NCBI GenBank assembly: GCA_949282305.1
Contig: CASDPB010000089.1
Span: 1 to 60,471, forward strand
Length of the DNA: 60,471 nt
Source of the DNA: an uncultured Lentisphaeria bacterium
GTDB taxonomy: Bacteria; Verrucomicrobiota; Lentisphaeria; Victivallales; UBA1829
Reading direction: 5' to 3'
Part shown: positions 17,957-25,470 of the stretch, piece after piece
How the letters are laid out: every line of letters starts with the position of its first letter
How positions within the stretch are numbered: position 1 is the first letter of the stretch
Translations under genes and position numbers: made by a program
Notes under the pieces: model-generated
Database searches by the model: none
What the model was told of the DNA's origin: nothing
Seen by the model: the letters and a program-made list of their open reading frames with translations, nothing else

Positions 17957-18775
17957 ATGGCTGAAAACGGACCTGTTTTGAATTTACTTTTTATTGGCGA
18001 TGTCGTCGGCAAGGGGGGACGGAACGCGGTCCGCCTCCTGACTCCCGAACTGAAGCAGCGTTTTCATTGTTCCTTTGTAATCGTCAACGGTGAGAACAGC
18101 GCAAACGGAGCGGGGTTCAGCCTGTCATGCGTCAAAGACCTGGAAATCGCCGATGTGCTGACCGCGGGAGATCACGTATGGGATCAGAAAAATTTTGAAA
18201 CGGAGATTCTTTCCGTCAGAAATCTGGTGCGCCCCGCGAATCTGAGTCCCATGCAGCCGGGAAAAGGCTGGAACGTCTTCCGCAACCCCGCGGGCGGGGA
18301 AGTCGCGGTCATTTCGCTCATGGGCAAAGTCTTCATGAAGGAGAGCGCATATTGTCCTTTTGAGACGGCGGAGAAAATCCTGCCTCAAATTCCCCGGACA
18401 GTCAAGTGCATCATTGTGGATCTGCACGCGGAGGCGACCAGCGAAAAAGCGGCGATGGCATGGTTTCTCGACGGCAAAGTTACGGCGGTGATCGGAACCC
18501 ACACGCATGTGCAGACCGCGGACGGGCGCATTCTGCCGGGCGGCACGGCGTTTCTTTCCGATGTGGGAATGGCGGGGGGGCACAACTCCATTCTCGGACG
18601 CGACATCAGGGACGTGGTCCGCAAGTTCCGCACGGGAATGCCGACCCGCCTCAATGTCACCGAACATGACATCCGCCTGGATTACGCCGTCATATCCTAT
18701 GAACTTATGACCGGACGCGCCGTCGCGATCAAAACCGGATCGGAATTTTTAACCACGGAGAAAATCAATGGATAA
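17957..18775 (+). CDS. YmdB-family metallophosphoesterase (TIGR00282)
   Basis: A 272-residue cytoplasmic phosphoesterase. Metal ligands are visible in GDVVGKGGR (Asp15), NGENSANG, TAGDHVWD, DLHAEATSEK and GTHTHVQTAD. Bacillus YmdB hydrolyses 2',3'-cyclic nucleotides and cAMP and influences biofilm formation. It overlaps nadC by 8 bp and therefore shares a transcript with nadC, ruvA and the 2H-like gene. AT-rich DNA upstream separates it from the divergent membrane-protein gene. Confidence 0.88.
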   Translation: MAENGPVLNLLFIGDVVGKGGRNAVRLLTPELKQRFHCSFVIVNGENSANGAGFSLSCVKDLEIADVLTAGDHVWDQKNFETEILSVRNLVRPANLSPMQPGKGWNVFRNPAGGEVAVISLMGKVFMKESAYCPFETAEKILPQIPRTVKCIIVDLHAEATSEKAAMAWFLDGKVTAVIGTHTHVQTADGRILPGGTAFLSDVGMAGGHNSILGRDIRDVVRKFRTGMPTRLNVTEHDIRLDYAVISYELMTGRAVAIKTGSEFLTTEKING

Positions 18776-19640
18776 GAAAAGCATACCTCAAATCGACTGG
18801 AAGCAAACCGACGCTCTGATCTCGCTTGCGCTGAGCGAGGATCTCGACACCGTCGGAGACGCCACGACGAATTCAGTCATTCCCGAAAATCTTCAGGCGA
18901 AAGCGGTGTTCCTCGCAAAAGAGGATTGCGTCTGCGCCGGACTCCCCGTCGCGGAACGCCTGTTCAAAACCATTGATCCGGCACTCGAATGGAAGACGCT
19001 GGTCAGCGAAGGCGAATTCTGTCCCAAAGGCACAATCATGGCGGAAGTCAGAGGCAATGCGCGCGCGCTGCTGACGGGCGAACGCACCGCGCTCAACTTC
19101 CTGCAAAGACTCTGCGGCGTGGCAACTGCGTCAAAGCGTTATCAGGACGCCGCCGGGGCGAAATGCCGGATTCTCGACACCCGCAAGACCACTCCGGGCT
19201 GGCGGAATCTTGAAAAATATGCCGTCGCAACCGGAGGAGCCTTCAACCACCGCATCGGACTGTTCGACAGGGTCATGATCAAGGACAATCACCGCGAACT
19301 TGCCGGGCTCGAAGGCGCCGGGGGAATCAAACGTTCCGTCGAGCGCGCCCGTGCGCTGTATCCGGATCTTGAAGTCGAAGTCGAAGTCGATTCCCTGAGT
19401 GAACTGGACGAGGCACTGGAATCCGGAGCGGAATACATTCTGCTGGACAACATGAGCGACGAGATGATGGCGGAAGCGGTCAGGCGGGTCAACGGACGCG
19501 CGAAACTGGAAGCCAGCGGCGGAATCACCCTCGCACGCATTCCGTCCGCGGCAAAAACCGGAGTCGATTTCATTTCCGCCGGCGCATTGACCCACTCCGT
19601 CAAATCCAGCGATATTTCCATGGACATCGTTCTGAACTGA
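18768..19640 (+). CDS. nadC: Nicotinate-nucleotide pyrophosphorylase (carboxylating), NadC
   Basis: Quinolinate phosphoribosyltransferase, which makes nicotinate mononucleotide in de novo NAD synthesis. A 290-residue protein with the canonical LLTGERTALNFLQRLCGVAT, DTRKTTPGWRNLEKYAV, FNHRIGLFDRVMIKDNH and LEASGGITL segments that form the phosphoribosyl and quinolinate sites. It overlaps the end of the YmdB-like gene. nadA and nadB are not in the window. ruvA follows after 18 bp. Confidence 0.95.
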   Translation: MDKKSIPQIDWKQTDALISLALSEDLDTVGDATTNSVIPENLQAKAVFLAKEDCVCAGLPVAERLFKTIDPALEWKTLVSEGEFCPKGTIMAEVRGNARALLTGERTALNFLQRLCGVATASKRYQDAAGAKCRILDTRKTTPGWRNLEKYAVATGGAFNHRIGLFDRVMIKDNHRELAGLEGAGGIKRSVERARALYPDLEVEVEVDSLSELDEALESGAEYILLDNMSDEMMAEAVRRVNGRAKLEASGGITLARIPSAAKTGVDFISAGALTHSVKSSDISMDIVLN

Positions 19641-19658
19641 AGACGGGGAGAGCTGATT

Positions 19659-20267
19659 ATGATTGCACAGATTCGAGGGAAACTGATTGCATCCACTTTT
19701 ACGGAAGTCGTGGTGGACGTCGGCGGCGTAGGATACCGCATATTCATTCCGATGAGCACATTCGACACCCTGCCGCAGCTGGGAGAGGAAGTTACGCTGC
19801 TGACACACATGCACGTCCGGGAGGATGCGATCATCCTGTTCGGTTTCGCAACCCGTCAGGAGCAGTCCGCCTTTGAGCTGCTGATCACAGTCAACGGCAT
19901 CGGCGCAAAAACCGCGCTCAACATCATGAGCTGCATGAATGTCACATCACTCTGCGCCGCAATTTCAAGCGGCGATCTCAAGACACTGAAAAAGATCAGC
20001 GGCGTAGGCCCGAAGTCCGCCGAACGCATGATCGTGGAGCTCCGCGACAAGGTGGATGCGATTGTTCCCGAGGCTCCGTTCCTCAACAGGAACGGCGAAC
20101 CGGCAAGACTGAAAGAGGTGGAAGACGCGATTCTTGCGCTTGGTCAGCTCGGGTTCCAGGGACCGAAGGTTCAGAAACTGGTCAACGAAGTTGCGCTCGA
20201 ACTACCGGAAAATGAACGGTCCACCGAAAACATTCTGCGCAAGTCAATTCAGGCACTGAACAAATAA
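19659..20267 (+). CDS. ruvA: Holliday junction DNA helicase subunit RuvA
   Basis: Tetrameric junction-binding protein that loads RuvB. A 202-residue protein with the N-terminal OB domain (1 to about 65, MIAQIRGKLIAST), two helix-hairpin-helix motifs (NGIGAKTALNIMS and SGVGPKSAERMIVELRDK) and a C-terminal RuvB-interacting three-helix domain after an acidic linker. A GGGGAGAG ribosome site precedes the ATG. Neither ruvB nor ruvC is adjacent; the next gene is a 2H-phosphoesterase-like protein. Confidence 0.95.
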   Translation: MIAQIRGKLIASTFTEVVVDVGGVGYRIFIPMSTFDTLPQLGEEVTLLTHMHVREDAIILFGFATRQEQSAFELLITVNGIGAKTALNIMSCMNVTSLCAAISSGDLKTLKKISGVGPKSAERMIVELRDKVDAIVPEAPFLNRNGEPARLKEVEDAILALGQLGFQGPKVQKLVNEVALELPENERSTENILRKSIQALNK

Positions 20268-20282
20268 CGGTCCGGGAGAATT

Positions 20283-20825
20283 ATGGACGGGGTCATTGAA
20301 TATCCCAGTTACATCGTGCTGGACATCCCCTCTCCGATGGAGGAGAAGATTCAGGCGCTGAGAAGCCGGTTCGACACGGAGCGCGCCCGGATGCCGGCGG
20401 AAATCACTCTGACGGGTTCCTGCGGGGTGGGCACGATTCTTCCCGGACAGGAAATCAGTTTCATCTGCGAGGAAATGGACCGCATTGCCGCACAGTATGC
20501 GCCGTTTGAAGCAGCCTTCGATCATGTGGAGCGCTTCCAGAACACGGACATCTATTATTTCGCATTCCGGGACACCGCCCCCTTTGCCGCACTTCACCAT
20601 GCTCTGGCAGATTCCGGAATCAGGTTCAGGCACACGGATTTTCCCTTTGTCCCTCATTGCACGCTGAAGCTCCGCCAGCATCCGACGGAACAGGAGCTGC
20701 TGGAACTCTTCTTCCTCCATGCGCCGCAGGAACCGTTCAAAATCAGCAGGATGTCACTCTATTCCCTGCCTGAGCTGACCTCCTGCATTCTGCATCATAA
20801 AGTTCCGCTGACCGGTCCGGAGTAA
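20283..20825 (+). CDS. 2H phosphoesterase-like (LigT/2'-5' RNA ligase superfamily) protein, one His motif lost
   Basis: A 180-residue protein of the size of LigT-type 2H phosphoesterases. The second catalytic H-x-T is intact as FPFVPHCTLKL (His125, Thr127). At the expected first motif the sequence reads PAEITLTGS, so the histidine is replaced by Glu40. If the alignment is right, the enzyme has lost one of its two catalytic histidines and may bind rather than cleave its ligand. GGGAG lies before the ATG, 15 bp after ruvA. Function is unknown. Confidence 0.6.
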   Translation: MDGVIEYPSYIVLDIPSPMEEKIQALRSRFDTERARMPAEITLTGSCGVGTILPGQEISFICEEMDRIAAQYAPFEAAFDHVERFQNTDIYYFAFRDTAPFAALHHALADSGIRFRHTDFPFVPHCTLKLRQHPTEQELLELFFLHAPQEPFKISRMSLYSLPELTSCILHHKVPLTGPE

Positions 20826-20829
20826 ACGT

Positions 20830-21345
20830 TCAGACTGCCTCCCATGCTTCGGAAAATTCCTTGTCGGCGAACATTTCGGCAAGCCCGGATATCTGGGAGA
20901 GGCGCAGAACCTCGTCCGGCTCCATTCCAAGTTCGCGGCTGATCCTGACGTCGCTCCAGTTGCGCCGCTTCAGTTCGATCACAATATCGCTCATTGCGGC
21001 GATCTCGTGTCTGCCGCGGGCACGATTGTGCCGGATCGTGGAGGCAATCCGGTCATTGCGGTCCGTGCGGTCCTGATTCACAATCACAATCGGGAGATAT
21101 TCCATGCCCAGTTTTTTCCCGACAAGATGCCGATGAAATCCGTCGATGACCTCATAATGATCCTCGGTGCGCCAGCAGACGATCGGCTGGGTGAAGCCGT
21201 CGGATTTGATCGACAGCTCCAGCAGCTCCATTTCAGGAGGAGCCACCGTATTCGGATTGTAATCATTCGCCTGCACCTCCGAGGCAGGCACCCAGATCAC
21301 ATGAGACACCGGGTGTTGTGCAGTCCAGCCCATATTTCCTTCCAT
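20830..21345 (-). CDS. ParB-like nuclease-domain protein (IbrB-like)
   Basis: A 171-residue protein with an N-terminal ParB/Srx-type domain: NDYNPN, FTQPIVCW and IDGFHRHLVGKKLG (68-80), the last corresponding to the GxRR-type phosphate or CTP-binding region. A helical C-terminal part with RNHRNS-like and SDVRISRELGMEPDEVLRL suggests a helix-turn-helix. It resembles E. coli IbrB, the partner of IbrA, which activates prophage-linked genes. GAGGAGGG lies five bases before the ATG. The start overlaps the 3' end of the PP-loop gene by 49 bp, so the two are coupled. It is not the chromosomal ParB: too short, and no ParA is near. Confidence 0.8.
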   Translation of the reverse strand: MEGNMGWTAQHPVSHVIWVPASEVQANDYNPNTVAPPEMELLELSIKSDGFTQPIVCWRTEDHYEVIDGFHRHLVGKKLGMEYLPIVIVNQDRTDRNDRIASTIRHNRARGRHEIAAMSDIVIELKRRNWSDVRISRELGMEPDEVLRLSQISGLAEMFADKEFSEAWEAV

Positions 21346-22535
21346 AATTCCCTCCTCTTTGCCATAAGTTTCTTATATTTTTCATAAGATCCGCTCTTCG
21401 TCTGAGAGAATGACAGACCTTTGCACCAGTAGTCATTCCTCAGCAGTGTCTTTGCAATCCGCGTCCAGCTTGGCGTCTTCCTGTCCGTGACGCTTCCCTC
21501 ATCGGGAATTCCGTCGGGATACCCCCGCGTGGAATACCATTTCAGGAAAACGCTGATCTTGTTTTCGTAATGTTCCCTTGTCCGGGGCGGCATGGAAGCC
21601 AGCAGAAGTTTGGAAAAACTTTCCCATGTATGCCCCTCCGGTTTGCTGATCTTCAGATTGCCGGTGATATTCCCGTGCTCCCTGCAGTAAAGCGCCCCCT
21701 GATTCGCGCCGTTCACGCGCGCAACGACACGGGACCATGTTTCCGGCTCGATCAGATGAAACAGCCACAGCCCCTTTTTCTGATCGTCGCCGTAAGGCTG
21801 GCAGATGCGCATCTGGTGAATTGAAAGTCCCGCCTGGTACATCCGGTCATACAGCCGGTTGTAGGGCAGTTTGTATTTGCCGAGATAAATCCAGTCGTCC
21901 TCGGTGCGCCAGTCGTAAATCGGGTAAATATTGTAAAGATTTCCGCCACACCATGTCGTCCATTTTCTGTCCCGGAAATATGAGTTCCGGTGCATTGTAA
22001 TGGCACTGAAGCGGCTCAGGCTTTCCGCCGTGCGAATGCCGACAAGACATGCCGTCAGACTGTCGCCCCCGTACCATTTCCCGAATTGCGGCACAAATTC
22101 TTCAAACTCCATTCCCTTGTGGAAAAACGGGAAATAGTTCTCATCCGAGATCGCGCACTCCGGCATCGGTCGGATCCAGTCCTTCTCACGGTCCTTGTCC
22201 CAGCAAATCCAGTGCGGCTCAAACTGGGAGACCGCATTGCGCAAATGCAGCGGCAGGCAAATCCAGAACAGTTCGATATGCTCCGCATACAGCCTGCAGC
22301 ATTCGCTGATATGATCAATCGTAAGTTTGTACTGTCCTTCCAGGTCGATGAACAGGATTCCGACTTTGCGCTTCCGCCGAATCGCCTCTTCCATTACGAG
22401 ATGCAGCATGCACGTGCTGTCCTTGCCCCCGGAAAAGCTGACATAGATTTTCGGAAAGGAATCGAAGACCCAGGCAACCCTTTCCCGGGCGGCCTCCAGG
22501 ACATTCTTTCCTATGAAACGCTTCTGTCCAGGCAT
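21297..22535 (-). CDS. PAPS-reductase-like PP-loop protein (IbrA-like, DUF3440)
   Basis: A 412-residue protein. The N-terminal adenylate-binding PP-loop FSGGKDSTCMLHL (SGGKDS 35-40) is followed by the PAPS-reductase fold (VGILFIDLEGQYKLTIDHI). The C-terminal half is rich in Trp and Cys (CLVGIRTAESLSR, YPIYDWRTEDDW) and is typical of the IbrA/DUF3440 group, not of sulfate-assimilation CysH. It probably adenylates or transfers sulfur to a nucleic-acid substrate, but the reaction is not known. It overlaps the upstream unknown gene by 25 bp and the ParB-like gene by 49 bp, so all three form one translational unit. No sulfate-assimilation genes are near. Confidence 0.82.
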   Translation of the reverse strand: MPGQKRFIGKNVLEAARERVAWVFDSFPKIYVSFSGGKDSTCMLHLVMEEAIRRKRKVGILFIDLEGQYKLTIDHISECCRLYAEHIELFWICLPLHLRNAVSQFEPHWICWDKDREKDWIRPMPECAISDENYFPFFHKGMEFEEFVPQFGKWYGGDSLTACLVGIRTAESLSRFSAITMHRNSYFRDRKWTTWCGGNLYNIYPIYDWRTEDDWIYLGKYKLPYNRLYDRMYQAGLSIHQMRICQPYGDDQKKGLWLFHLIEPETWSRVVARVNGANQGALYCREHGNITGNLKISKPEGHTWESFSKLLLASMPPRTREHYENKISVFLKWYSTRGYPDGIPDEGSVTDRKTPSWTRIAKTLLRNDYWCKGLSFSQTKSGSYEKYKKLMAKRRELWKEIWAGLHNTRCLM

Positions 22536-22903
22536 AGGTTCAATTCTTCCTCCGTCAGTTTGATCTTTTCCCCGTGTTCGGAAACCGTCAGGAAATACCG
22601 CAGATTCTCCTCCGGAGTTTTCTCCTTCACCTCATACATGCGGCCCGACTCCACCAGATAATACGCAAAGACACCCCGGTTGAAAGAGTCGGAAGCCATC
22701 GTATAGTCCACATGCGGCTGAATGAATGAACGGGCATACCTGTACTTCCGGCTCCTGCCGGTGATTTCCGCCACCCACCACGGGGAAGGTCGGGCAAAAT
22801 TCCGCCCGACCCCGGGAACAATACGGTCTGCAATCGCCATCTGAAGCCTGTCATCCTGCCAGGTCTTCCATCCGATAAGCTCAAGTCTGATTTGAGTGAA
22901 CAT
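22511..22903 (-). CDS. Small conserved-looking protein heading the IbrA/IbrB-like unit
   Basis: A 130-residue soluble protein I do not recognise. It has WWVAEITG, RYARSFIQPHVDYTMASDSFNRGVFAYYLVESGRMYE split over two predicted strands and helices, then an acidic, helical C-terminus (KTPEENLRYFLTV, KIKLTEEELNLC). There is no signal peptide or membrane segment. It overlaps the PP-loop gene by 25 bp and has a coding character like its neighbours, so it is very likely real and functionally tied to them. It may be an adaptor or substrate-recognition partner; that is inference. Confidence 0.7.
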   Translation of the reverse strand: MFTQIRLELIGWKTWQDDRLQMAIADRIVPGVGRNFARPSPWWVAEITGRSRKYRYARSFIQPHVDYTMASDSFNRGVFAYYLVESGRMYEVKEKTPEENLRYFLTVSEHGEKIKLTEEELNLCLDRSVS

Positions 22904-23417
22904 CCCTTCATAACCTCAATACCATATTCTTTCGATTCCGTGTCTCCGGCATCGCTCCGCCGCTCTTATTGACTTTATGAATTTCAGTGTTTTCAAATTT
23001 CCGCTGAGTCAACCAAACAATATTTTCCGTAAAATCCGTACAAATTAAATTCCATTGGCAGACAGAACTGCAATCTGCACTTCCGGGAAATTAAGTTTAT
23101 GATTCAATTCCGCTATTTACAATACATGGAAAGCGCTGATATTCAATAGCGGTTCGGAAAAAATCCATTCATTTCACGATCAGGGACCGCCTTGCCGCCG
23201 AAAAGAAAAAAAGCAGGATTTTCCATGAAACGGAACATCGTCGTCACGGAAACGGCAGAGAGTCATTCCGCATTGTCTCTGAACACTTTACATTGTCGTA
23301 AAACTATTGCATTCCGCCGGATTCCTGTTCCGTTCCCGGGGAGGCATCGACGTGAAAACTGTTTCCCGGCTTTCCTGCGGAAAAAACTCTATCTGCCGAA
23401 AAAATGATTGTCCCCTC
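22904..23417. other. AT-rich non-coding region between the ParB/PP-loop unit and the tat operon
   Basis: About 510 bp between divergent operons, visibly richer in A+T than the flanks. No credible gene: short frames near 23192-23407 lack any domain or ribosome site. It contains an 8-bp inverted repeat, ccgctatt (23110-23117) / aatagcgg (23145-23152), enclosing a small agcgct palindrome, which may be a regulator site. Confidence 0.5.
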
Positions 23418-23446
23418 TTGATTTTCCCGCTTTCCACATGTAAATT
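23418..23446 (+). promoter_or_regulatory. Promoter of the tat operon
   Basis: TTGATT (23418-23423), a 17-nt spacer and TAAATT (23441-23446) lie 41 bp before the preferred tatA start. The -35 context TTGATTTTCC recurs before other genes in the window. Confidence 0.55.
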
Positions 23447-23487
23447 TTCATATCCGCCGGACAAGGCGGATAGAAATGGAGCATCCT

Positions 23488-23724
23488 ATGTCACTCGGTC
23501 TTACAGAAATTCTTCTTATTTTTGTTGTGATTCTTCTTATTTTCGGTGCAAAACGGATTCCTGAAATTGCCCGTGCGCTCGGACGCGCCAGCCATGAATT
23601 CAAGAAAGCGAAGGATGAAATCATCAGTGAAACCGAAGAACTGAAAGACGCCGCTGAAAAAAGGGCGGCACTGGAAGATCAGGCAGACAAAAAGGGCAAA
23701 GACAAGAAAAACAACTCCGAATGA
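23488..23724 (+). CDS. tatA: Twin-arginine translocase subunit TatA
   Basis: Pore-forming Tat subunit. A 78-residue protein with one N-terminal membrane helix (LGLTEILLIFVVILLIFGAK split across residues 3-22), the conserved FGAKRIPEIARALGRA hinge and amphipathic helix, then a long charged Lys/Glu-rich tail. The frame also allows an ATG at 23476; the second ATG at 23488 is preferred because GGAG lies 6-7 bases before it and TatA proteins begin just before the helix. First gene of the operon; tatC follows after 15 bp. There is no separate tatB, as in the minimal TatAC systems. Confidence 0.93.
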   Translation: MSLGLTEILLIFVVILLIFGAKRIPEIARALGRASHEFKKAKDEIISETEELKDAAEKRAALEDQADKKGKDKKNNSE

Positions 23725-23739
23725 CGAAGGCTTTTCCCC

Positions 23740-24495
23740 ATGAGTGACACAAAGGAACTTTCCTTTCTGGAACATCTGGATGTTTTCCGCGGCGTCCTGT
23801 TCAAAATCATCGGAACTTTCTGTTTCCTCTGCATTCCCGCGTGGTTTTGCGCGCCCTATATCATGAAATGGCTGCTTGCATTCGCAACGCCGGAAGGGTT
23901 CAAGCTGCATTACTTTTCTCTGATGGAACCCTTTTTCGTTCAGTTGAAAGTCATGCTGACGCTGGCGATCTTTGTCTCTCTGCCGTCTACCGCATACTAT
24001 CTCTGGGAGTTTATCGCGCCGGGGCTGACCGAACTGGAACGGAAAAGAATCCGTCCGCCTCTGCTGCTGAGTTTTTTTCTCGCCGTTGCCGGAGCCTTAT
24101 TCGCAATACTGCTGATTGTGCCGGTCATCGTCCGCTTTTCCCTTTCCTTCCAGACGGAAGGCATGGAGCCGGTCATCGGAATTGAGAGTTTTGTTTCAAT
24201 GATGCTGCTGTCCGCGCTTGCCTGCGCGGCTTTGTTTCAGTTCCCGGTACTGCTTCTGATTCTGCTGTCCCTCGGCATTATTGATATTGCCTGGGTGCGC
24301 AGACAGCGTGCCGTCGTGCTTGTTGTGATTCTGATTGTCGCGGCGGTTGTGACGCCGCCGGATATATTCAGCCAGCTGATGGTGGCGGTGCCGACTTATC
24401 TGCTGTTCGAGGCAAGTCTCCTGCTTTTCCGTTTTTACAGGAAACCGGATGACAGTGCGAAGATCTATGAAGAAGAGTCAAAAAAGGAATCATAA
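23740..24495 (+). CDS. tatC: Sec-independent translocase TatC
   Basis: Receptor subunit that recognises twin-arginine signal peptides. A 251-residue protein with six membrane helices. The signature N-terminus ELSFLEHLDVFRGVLF (family: HL.ELR.R) and FVQLKVMLTLAIFVSLPSTAYYLWEFIAPGL in two parts match TatC. Downstream within 15 bp comes a protein with a clear Tat signal, then a ferredoxin with an internal Tat-like motif. This translocase is therefore encoded with its own substrates. Confidence 0.95.
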   Translation: MSDTKELSFLEHLDVFRGVLFKIIGTFCFLCIPAWFCAPYIMKWLLAFATPEGFKLHYFSLMEPFFVQLKVMLTLAIFVSLPSTAYYLWEFIAPGLTELERKRIRPPLLLSFFLAVAGALFAILLIVPVIVRFSLSFQTEGMEPVIGIESFVSMMLLSALACAALFQFPVLLLILLSLGIIDIAWVRRQRAVVLVVILIVAAVVTPPDIFSQLMVAVPTYLLFEASLLLFRFYRKPDDSAKIYEEESKKES

Positions 24496-24510
24496 CGCAA
24501 GGAGCCGAAT

Positions 24511-25470
24511 ATGGACAGACGTGATTTTCTGAAAACCACCGCCGCGCTTGCCGCCCTGGGGGCTGCGGCCAAAGCCGGCAGACTGCTCGCCGCCCCGCCC
24601 GCGGAAAAGAACAGTGCTCCCGTCGCGGGGACAGGCATCCCCGACATGGTGGCGATCAGAGGCGGAGAGCCTGCGCAGATGTTTGATCTCGGAATCAGGG
24701 AATTCGGCGGAATGCGGAAATTTGTCAAAAAAGGACAGTCTGTCGTCATCAAGCCGAACATAGGCTGGGACAAGACGCCGGAATATGGCGCCAATACGAA
24801 TCCCGATCTGGTCCGGCGCATCATTGAGCATTGCAAAGAGGCGGGCGCATCCGAAATCTATGTGTTCGACACGACATGCAGCCCGTGGAACCTGAGCTAC
24901 AAGAACAGCGGAATTGCGGATGCGGCGGAAAAAGCCGGCGCAATCGTGGTCGGCGGAGACAGCGCCAAGGACAGGGCATATCTGGAAAACAACTATGTGG
25001 AAGTTGAGATCCCCGGCGCAAAACGCCTCAGGAAGATGATGCAGCACCGTCTCATCAGGGAGTGCGATGTCTTCATCAATGTCCCCGTCCTGAAACATCA
25101 CGGCGGGGCGCATATGACCTGCTGCATGAAAAATCTGATGGGGACGGTCTCCAAACGCACCCAGCAGTATTTTCATGGCAATGATCTTCACCAGTGCATT
25201 GCCGAATGCTGCGCTTTCCGCAAACCGGATTTGAATGTGGTGGACGCCTATCGCGTCATGACGAAACGCGGTCCGCGCGGAGTGGATCTGAGCGATGTCG
25301 TCATCATGAAATATCAGATGATCGGCACCGATCCGGTTGCGCTTGACACTGCCGCGGCACGCCTGATCAAATTCAATTTAAGCAGAATCGGGCATATCCG
25401 CATCGGTGAATCGCTCGGAATCGGAACAACCAGACTCAATACCCTGAATATCAGGCGGATCACGGTATGA
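24511..25470 (+). CDS. Tat-exported DUF362-domain protein
   Basis: A 319-residue protein with a textbook Tat signal: DRRDFLKTTAALAALGAAAK, then an Ala-rich h-region ending near AGRLLAA. The mature part is a DUF362 domain (VVIKPNIGWDKTPEYG, PVLKHHGGAHMTCCMKNLMGT, DAYRVMTKRGPRG). DUF362 members are often iron-sulfur or redox-related and of unknown reaction. This one has no CxxCxxC ferredoxin cluster of its own, so it may take electrons from the multi-cluster protein encoded next, which it overlaps by ATGA. Probably periplasmic. Function not assigned. Confidence 0.85.
   Translation: MDRRDFLKTTAALAALGAAAKAGRLLAAPPAEKNSAPVAGTGIPDMVAIRGGEPAQMFDLGIREFGGMRKFVKKGQSVVIKPNIGWDKTPEYGANTNPDLVRRIIEHCKEAGASEIYVFDTTCSPWNLSYKNSGIADAAEKAGAIVVGGDSAKDRAYLENNYVEVEIPGAKRLRKMMQHRLIRECDVFINVPVLKHHGGAHMTCCMKNLMGTVSKRTQQYFHGNDLHQCIAECCAFRKPDLNVVDAYRVMTKRGPRGVDLSDVVIMKYQMIGTDPVALDTAAARLIKFNLSRIGHIRIGESLGIGTTRLNTLNIRRITV

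Noticed and set aside
20830-21345. Chromosome-partitioning ParB
   Set aside because: The protein is too short, ParA is not near, and it overlaps a PP-loop gene in the IbrAB pattern.
21297-22535. Sulfate-assimilation PAPS reductase (CysH)
   Set aside because: Only the PP-loop half matches; the C-terminal half is of the IbrA type, and no other sulfur gene is present.
23192-23407. A 71-residue frame in the gap before tatA
   Set aside because: It has a basic, low-complexity composition with no ribosome site, and lies in an AT-rich region that seems regulatory.
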